NCBI GenBank assembly: GCA_963516675.1
Contig: CAUQBH010000008.1
Coordinates: forward strand, 1 to 64,000
DNA length: 64,000 bases
Direction of reading: 5' to 3'
From: JABCPE02 sp963516675
Lineage (GTDB): Bacteria; Bacteroidota; Bacteroidia; Flavobacteriales; Weeksellaceae
This document shows positions 60,508 to 64,000 of the stretch, piece by piece. The position numbers were made by a program, and so were the translations under genes. The notes beneath the pieces are model-generated. The model worked only from the letters and a program-made list of their open reading frames with translations, was not told the origin of the DNA and ran no database searches. Every line of letters starts with the position of its first letter. Position 1 is the stretch's first letter.

Positions 60508-61476
60508 TTATCGTTTTTTCATCATCATTAGGAAAATCACAGGAATTCCGAATAGCGAACTGATGATATTGAGAGGCATTTGCCAAATTTCGGAAATAAT
60601 GGAGAAAAGTTCCATTATTAGGGCGCCGATAAGGATGTTGAGAATCCATTGGTGCCATAGCTGGGTAGGATTCCAAATCATTCTACAAAAGTGCGGAACA
60701 ATCACGCCGATGAACAAAACAGGTCCTAAAAACGCTGTAACAGAGGCTGATAGCAGAGATGAAGCGATGATGATGGTGAATTTCAGCTGGGTAAGATTCA
60801 CTCCGAAAGTTCTGGCGTAGTCTTCTCCAAGGCTCATTCCTATCAGTGGTTTTATGGTTTTGAAAGTGATGATTAGACCTAATGCAACAAGGACTGCTAA
60901 CACCAAGTTTTGTGAAAAACTAACTTGGTTATTCCCACCAAAAGACCATAGAATGTAGCTTTTCAGGGACTCGTTTTCAGCATAAAATTGTAAAATACTG
61001 ATGACGGCTCCAGCCAGAGCAGACACCAAAAATCCAAAAATAATGATGTAGGAAGAATCTTTGAAATTTTTAGAAAAAATCAATAGAAAAATCAGCAGAA
61101 TAATGCTCCCACAGATAGCGAAGATACTGATTAGACTGTGCTGGATAAATTCAGGAATGATAAAATCTTTGGAAGCTAAAATGAAGAAGGCTACGGACAA
61201 GCTCGCTGCGGAAGAAATTCCCAATACAGAAGGCCCAACCAGTGGATTCTTAAAGTATTCTTGCAGTAGAAAACCGCTTGTAGGAATAGAAATTCCAGCC
61301 AGCAGCACGGCCAGAGTTCTATTGGTTCTTATGCATATAATTTCCTGATGAAAATTTTCTTGACTCCAAAAATCAGAAAAGCTCAGGTCAGAAAATCCAG
61401 TATTAAGATTGATGACCAGAGAAACTAATATTAAGCATAATAATACAACGCAAAGAATCAAAAAATTTCTAAACAT
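60508..61476 (-). CDS. FecCD-type iron/cobalamin ABC transporter permease
   Basis: 322 residues with about nine or ten membrane helices. Marks of the FecCD family: RTNRTLAVLLAGISIPTSGF, NPLVGPSVLGISSAASLSV, ALGLIITFKTIKPLIGMSLG and LGPVLFIGVIVPHFCRMIW. It would import ferric siderophore, heme or cobalamin. No ATPase or binding protein lies beside it, so those partners must be elsewhere. Confidence 0.93.
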   Translation of the reverse strand: MFRNFLILCVVLLCLILVSLVINLNTGFSDLSFSDFWSQENFHQEIICIRTNRTLAVLLAGISIPTSGFLLQEYFKNPLVGPSVLGISSAASLSVAFFILASKDFIIPEFIQHSLISIFAICGSIILLIFLLIFSKNFKDSSYIIIFGFLVSALAGAVISILQFYAENESLKSYILWSFGGNNQVSFSQNLVLAVLVALGLIITFKTIKPLIGMSLGEDYARTFGVNLTQLKFTIIIASSLLSASVTAFLGPVLFIGVIVPHFCRMIWNPTQLWHQWILNILIGALIMELFSIISEIWQMPLNIISSLFGIPVIFLMMMKKR

Positions 61477-61503
61477 TCTGAAAGGAAAAACTGAAAAATA
61501 AGA

Positions 61504-61539
61504 AATGGTCTCAATGTAGTTTTTACTTTTGAGACCATT
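61504..61539 (-). terminator. Terminator of the lipoprotein thioredoxin gene
   Basis: Perfect 11-bp stem AATGGTCTCAA (61504-61514) with TTGAGACCATT (61529-61539). On the minus strand it is followed by TTCTTATTTTTC. It lies 22 bases after the thioredoxin stop and before the permease gene. Confidence 0.75.
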
Positions 61540-61560
61540 GTTTATTAGATTTTTACAATG

Positions 61561-62115
61561 TTATTTCAAAGAATTGATTTTCTCTGTGAGAGCTTCTTTG
61601 GATGGAAAAGCCCCCATTATTTCTTCTCGTTTTTCTCCTTTTGTAATCAGGGTAAAAGGAATGGCATCACCTCTCCATGTTTCGAAGTTTTTGCTGAAAA
61701 AATCTTGGGAAAGGTTTCCAAAATTGAATAAAATTATATTATTCCCTAATCCAGATTTTTCCGCAAAATCAGCAACTTTAGTCCAGTTCTGTGGCTCGTC
61801 TAAATTTATGAAGGTGAATTTTACTTTTTCGTTTTTTAGTTCTGTCATTTTCTCCTGAAAATGAGGCATTTCATCCATACAAGGTCTGCACCAAGTAGCG
61901 AAAAAGTTGGTAACATAGAGAGTGTCATTTTTTTTAGGTGCAAAAACCTCAGAAATTTGTTCTTGGCTCATTTCTTTGAGCAGGGTAGAGGTTTGAGGTT
62001 CTTGTTTTTCAGTGGTTTCTACGGTTTGGGTTTCTTCTGTTTGGATGTTTGTTTCCTCTTTTTTGTTGCAGCTTACTAAAACTAAAACTGTTAATGCAGC
62101 GATGATTTTTTTCAT
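61561..62115 (-). CDS. TlpA-type thioredoxin lipoprotein
   Basis: 184 residues. Lipoprotein signal peptide (LVLVSC, Cys at 16), a Thr/Glu-rich linker of ~35 residues, then a thioredoxin domain with NFFATWCRPCMDEMP (C76 and C79) and DAIPFTLITKG with the cis-Pro. A membrane-anchored periplasmic disulfide reductase, related to but shorter than the protein at 518-1792. Promoter and terminator are its own. Confidence 0.92.
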   Translation of the reverse strand: MKKIIAALTVLVLVSCNKKEETNIQTEETQTVETTEKQEPQTSTLLKEMSQEQISEVFAPKKNDTLYVTNFFATWCRPCMDEMPHFQEKMTELKNEKVKFTFINLDEPQNWTKVADFAEKSGLGNNIILFNFGNLSQDFFSKNFETWRGDAIPFTLITKGEKREEIMGAFPSKEALTEKINSLK

Positions 62116-62258
62116 TCGAAAAATTATTTTATTAAATTATTATTTGTAATAAATCCCAAAAAATCCAAAACTATCAATTTTTAGTATTCTTATTCATAGA
62201 TTTAGAAAAGAATTGATTAAATTTGCCTTAGACTTCTTGAGCTAAATTTATAGCTTGG

Positions 62259-62291
62259 CAAAGTTAAATAAAAAAAGAAGTAGCCGCCAAA
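62259..62291 (-). promoter_or_regulatory. Promoter of the lipoprotein thioredoxin gene
   Basis: Minus strand: TTTG (62291-62288), 21 bases, TAACTTTG (62266-62259). It leaves a leader of about 135 bases, longer than most in this window. Confidence 0.55.
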
Positions 62292-62328
62292 CACAAAAAA
62301 TTAAATAAAAGTTAAAAAACGCTATACA

Positions 62329-62940
62329 TTGAGGAGGTTAGGCAATATTTTGAAAATATCTATTGTTATGATAGAAATGATGGTGCTGCTCATGTTCTGG
62401 GCGAATGTATGGGTTTTTCATTTGACCAATGGAAGGACATTCAGCCAAGTGAGCAAGGTGCCTCCTCGGACATGTGCCCTAGTTTTAGGAACTTCTCCAA
62501 AGATGAAATCTGGTAAGGCAAATCCTTATTTCATCTCTAGAATGAAGGCAGCGGCGACTCTGTATCACCATGGGAAAATAAAAAAAATCATCGTAAGTGG
62601 AGAGAAAAGCCCTTATTATAACGAGCCAGAGGCGATGAAAAGTTATTTGGTGGGTTACGAGGGGGTTCCAGAAAATGTGATAACGGAGGATTTTGAAGGA
62701 TTTAGTACGAGGGAGAGCATTCTTCGGTGTAAAAATATTTTTAATGAATCTAATGTGATTATTGTATCTCAGGGGTATCACAACCTCAGAGCTTTGTTTT
62801 TTGCGAGAAATCACGGGATGAATGCTTTGGGATTTGATGCGCGGGATGTCACAAAAAATGAGAGTTTTTACCGAAATCATATGCGGGAAGTTTTGGCGAG
62901 AGTTCAGGCGGCAGTGTATTATTTCTTAAAAATTTCATAA
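62329..62940 (+). CDS. SanA/YdcF-like DUF218 membrane protein, second copy
   Basis: 203 residues from TTG at 62329. One membrane helix (MIEMMVLLMFWANVWVFHL), then the DUF218 domain: CALVLGTSPKMKSGKANPYF, KIIVSGEKSPYYNEPEAMK, VIIVSQGYHNLRALFFA. The start is uncertain: GAGGAGG at 62331-62337 looks like a ribosome-binding site and would instead suit the in-frame TTG at 62350. Both give the same helix. Paralogue of 40017-40658. Confidence 0.82.
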   Translation: MRRLGNILKISIVMIEMMVLLMFWANVWVFHLTNGRTFSQVSKVPPRTCALVLGTSPKMKSGKANPYFISRMKAAATLYHHGKIKKIIVSGEKSPYYNEPEAMKSYLVGYEGVPENVITEDFEGFSTRESILRCKNIFNESNVIIVSQGYHNLRALFFARNHGMNALGFDARDVTKNESFYRNHMREVLARVQAAVYYFLKIS

Positions 62941-62988
62941 ATTTGCCCATTACCTAAGAATTAAATCCAAAAAGGAGCTGATTCTTAA

Positions 62989-64000
62989 ATGATAAAAATA
63001 ATGAAACAGATAAAAAATAACCCTAAAATAATGCGTGCATGGGCGGTGTATGACTGGGCGAACTCAGTTTATTCCCTAGTGATTACATCTACCATTTTTC
63101 CTATTTACTATTCTATTCTGACGACGGCTTATGAGAAGAATGAATTTGTAGAAGAAACAGGAAAATGGATAAAAGTGCCTGTGCGAAATATGATTTCGTT
63201 TTTTGGGAAGCAGTATGAACCAGATGCGGTCTATGGATATTCCTTGACATTATCTTTCTTTATAGTGGTTATCCTTACGCCTATTTTGTCTTCTTTGGCG
63301 GATATCATCGGAAATAAAAAATCTTTTTTACAGTTTTTCTGTTACCTTGGTGCGACATCTTGTATGGGATTGGCGCTCTTTGTGAATATGAAAACGGTGT
63401 ATTTAGGTTTGCTTTTTAGTGTTACTGCGAGTATTGGTTTCTGGGGGAGTTTGGTTTTTTATAATTCATTTTTGCCCGATATTGCTACGAAAGATAAGCA
63501 AGATGCATTGTCTGCAAAGGGCTATGTCTATGGATACATAGGCTCTGTGGTGCTGGTGATTATCTGCTTGATACTCATTCAGGTGGTAGCGCAGAATGCT
63601 AAGCAGGCGCTGTTTTATACAAGGGTAAGTTTCCTATTGACAGGGGCTTGGTGGTTTGGTTTTTCGCAATATACATTTAAACACCTGCCGAAATTTGGTG
63701 AGGTTAAAGACCAGCTGCCAAAGGATTTGGTTTTGTTGAATTTTAAAAATATTTTTAAATCTCACGAAGAACATGGAGGATGGTTTCAGGTAGTAAAAGG
63801 TAATATCAAATTTTACATAGAAATAGTAAAAGAGAGTTTCAGAGAGCTTTATAAAATCGGGAAGGAACTCTTTAAAACACCGAATCTAAAGTATTTCTTG
63901 TCAAGTTTCTTTTTCTATAGTGTGGGGATGCAGACGATTTTCCTAATGGCAACTTTATTTGGGAAAAGTGAAATAAACCTAGAAGAAGGAAAACTGATAG
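62989..64000 (+). CDS. UMF1-family MFS transporter, cut by the window end
   Basis: 337 codons are visible with no stop; the 3' end is outside the window. RAWAVYDWANSVYSLVITST at the start is the hallmark of the UMF1 (Atg22-like) branch of the major facilitator superfamily. Hydrophobic segments alternate through FFIVVILTPILSSLADIIG, MGLALFVNM, GFWGSLVFYNSFLPD and IGSVVLVIICLILIQ. The start is ATG at 62989 with AAGGAG 11 bases upstream, or ATG at 63001. Substrate unknown. Confidence 0.88.
   Translation, partial: MIKIMKQIKNNPKIMRAWAVYDWANSVYSLVITSTIFPIYYSILTTAYEKNEFVEETGKWIKVPVRNMISFFGKQYEPDAVYGYSLTLSFFIVVILTPILSSLADIIGNKKSFLQFFCYLGATSCMGLALFVNMKTVYLGLLFSVTASIGFWGSLVFYNSFLPDIATKDKQDALSAKGYVYGYIGSVVLVIICLILIQVVAQNAKQALFYTRVSFLLTGAWWFGFSQYTFKHLPKFGEVKDQLPKDLVLLNFKNIFKSHEEHGGWFQVVKGNIKFYIEIVKESFRELYKIGKELFKTPNLKYFLSSFFFYSVGMQTIFLMATLFGKSEINLEEGKLI

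Noticed and set aside
62116..62328. Small gene or riboswitch in the 213-base gap
   Set aside because: No open frame with good features and no stable conserved-looking fold; only the minus-strand promoter at 62259-62291 could be supported.

Overview
The window looks like chromosomal DNA of a member of the Flavobacteriia, most likely the Weeksellaceae (the Chryseobacterium, Riemerella, Bergeyella and Elizabethkingia group). The reasons are the AT-rich sequence, Bacteroidota-type promoters (TTTG, 18-22 bases, TAnnTTTG), a type IX secretion cargo protein with a C-terminal sorting domain, a T9SS plug protein, a PID-CTERM-like peptide, a eukaryote-like IleRS and a DksA-like protein with only one of four zinc cysteines. 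The genus is an inference. I see no rRNA, insertion sequence, prophage or CRISPR array. One tRNA gene (Met, CAT) is present.

Layout. 1-395 is non-coding, with five degenerate ~30-35 bp repeats and a terminator next to the tRNA. 0.5-4.2 kb (minus) is a surface cluster: T9SS cargo, PID-CTERM-like peptide, periplasmic thioredoxin. 4.3-10.6 kb is an accessory region of small uncharacterised genes (DUF4298, a duplicated small gene, a DUF6138-like protein, DinB-fold, NADAR and two lipoproteins); it continues on the minus strand from purF-recG. 10.6-17.2 kb is housekeeping: recG, purF and mutS. 17.3-20.4 kb (plus) holds a bestrophin channel, a TrmH methyltransferase and an OpgB-like phosphoglycerol transferase. 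20.4-25.2 kb holds the T9SS plug, a DUF3843-like protein, DNA polymerase IV and a VIT-family transporter.

25.4-33.7 kb is the iron-sulfur assembly locus, sufA-sufB-[six accessory genes]-sufC-sufD, all on the minus strand. The six inserted genes include at least three SUKH (SMI1/KNR4) immunity-type proteins, with no toxin in sight. A polyimmunity-like array splitting sufB from sufC is the most unusual arrangement in the window.

33.8-38.9 kb holds nadD, recJ and a large YadA-head-like repeat protein with about 27 units of mostly 17 residues. 38.9-45.9 kb is a housekeeping minus-strand run: ileS, dksA-like, lipoprotein, lspA, sanA-like, tcdA, rnpA. 46-51.4 kb (plus) holds a DUF3078 protein, mutL, rhomboid protease, EEP nuclease/phosphatase and pcm. 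51.4-62.1 kb (minus) holds an M3 peptidase, a SpecificRecomb membrane protein, an M20 dipeptidase, a THUMP-like methyltransferase, a DivIC-like protein, udk, a small membrane protein, xth, an orphan FecCD permease and a lipoprotein thioredoxin. The window ends (plus) with a second SanA-like protein and a UMF1-type MFS transporter cut off by the window edge.

All names come from reading the translated proteins and the DNA by eye. No database search was run, so family names for accessory genes are tentative where stated.
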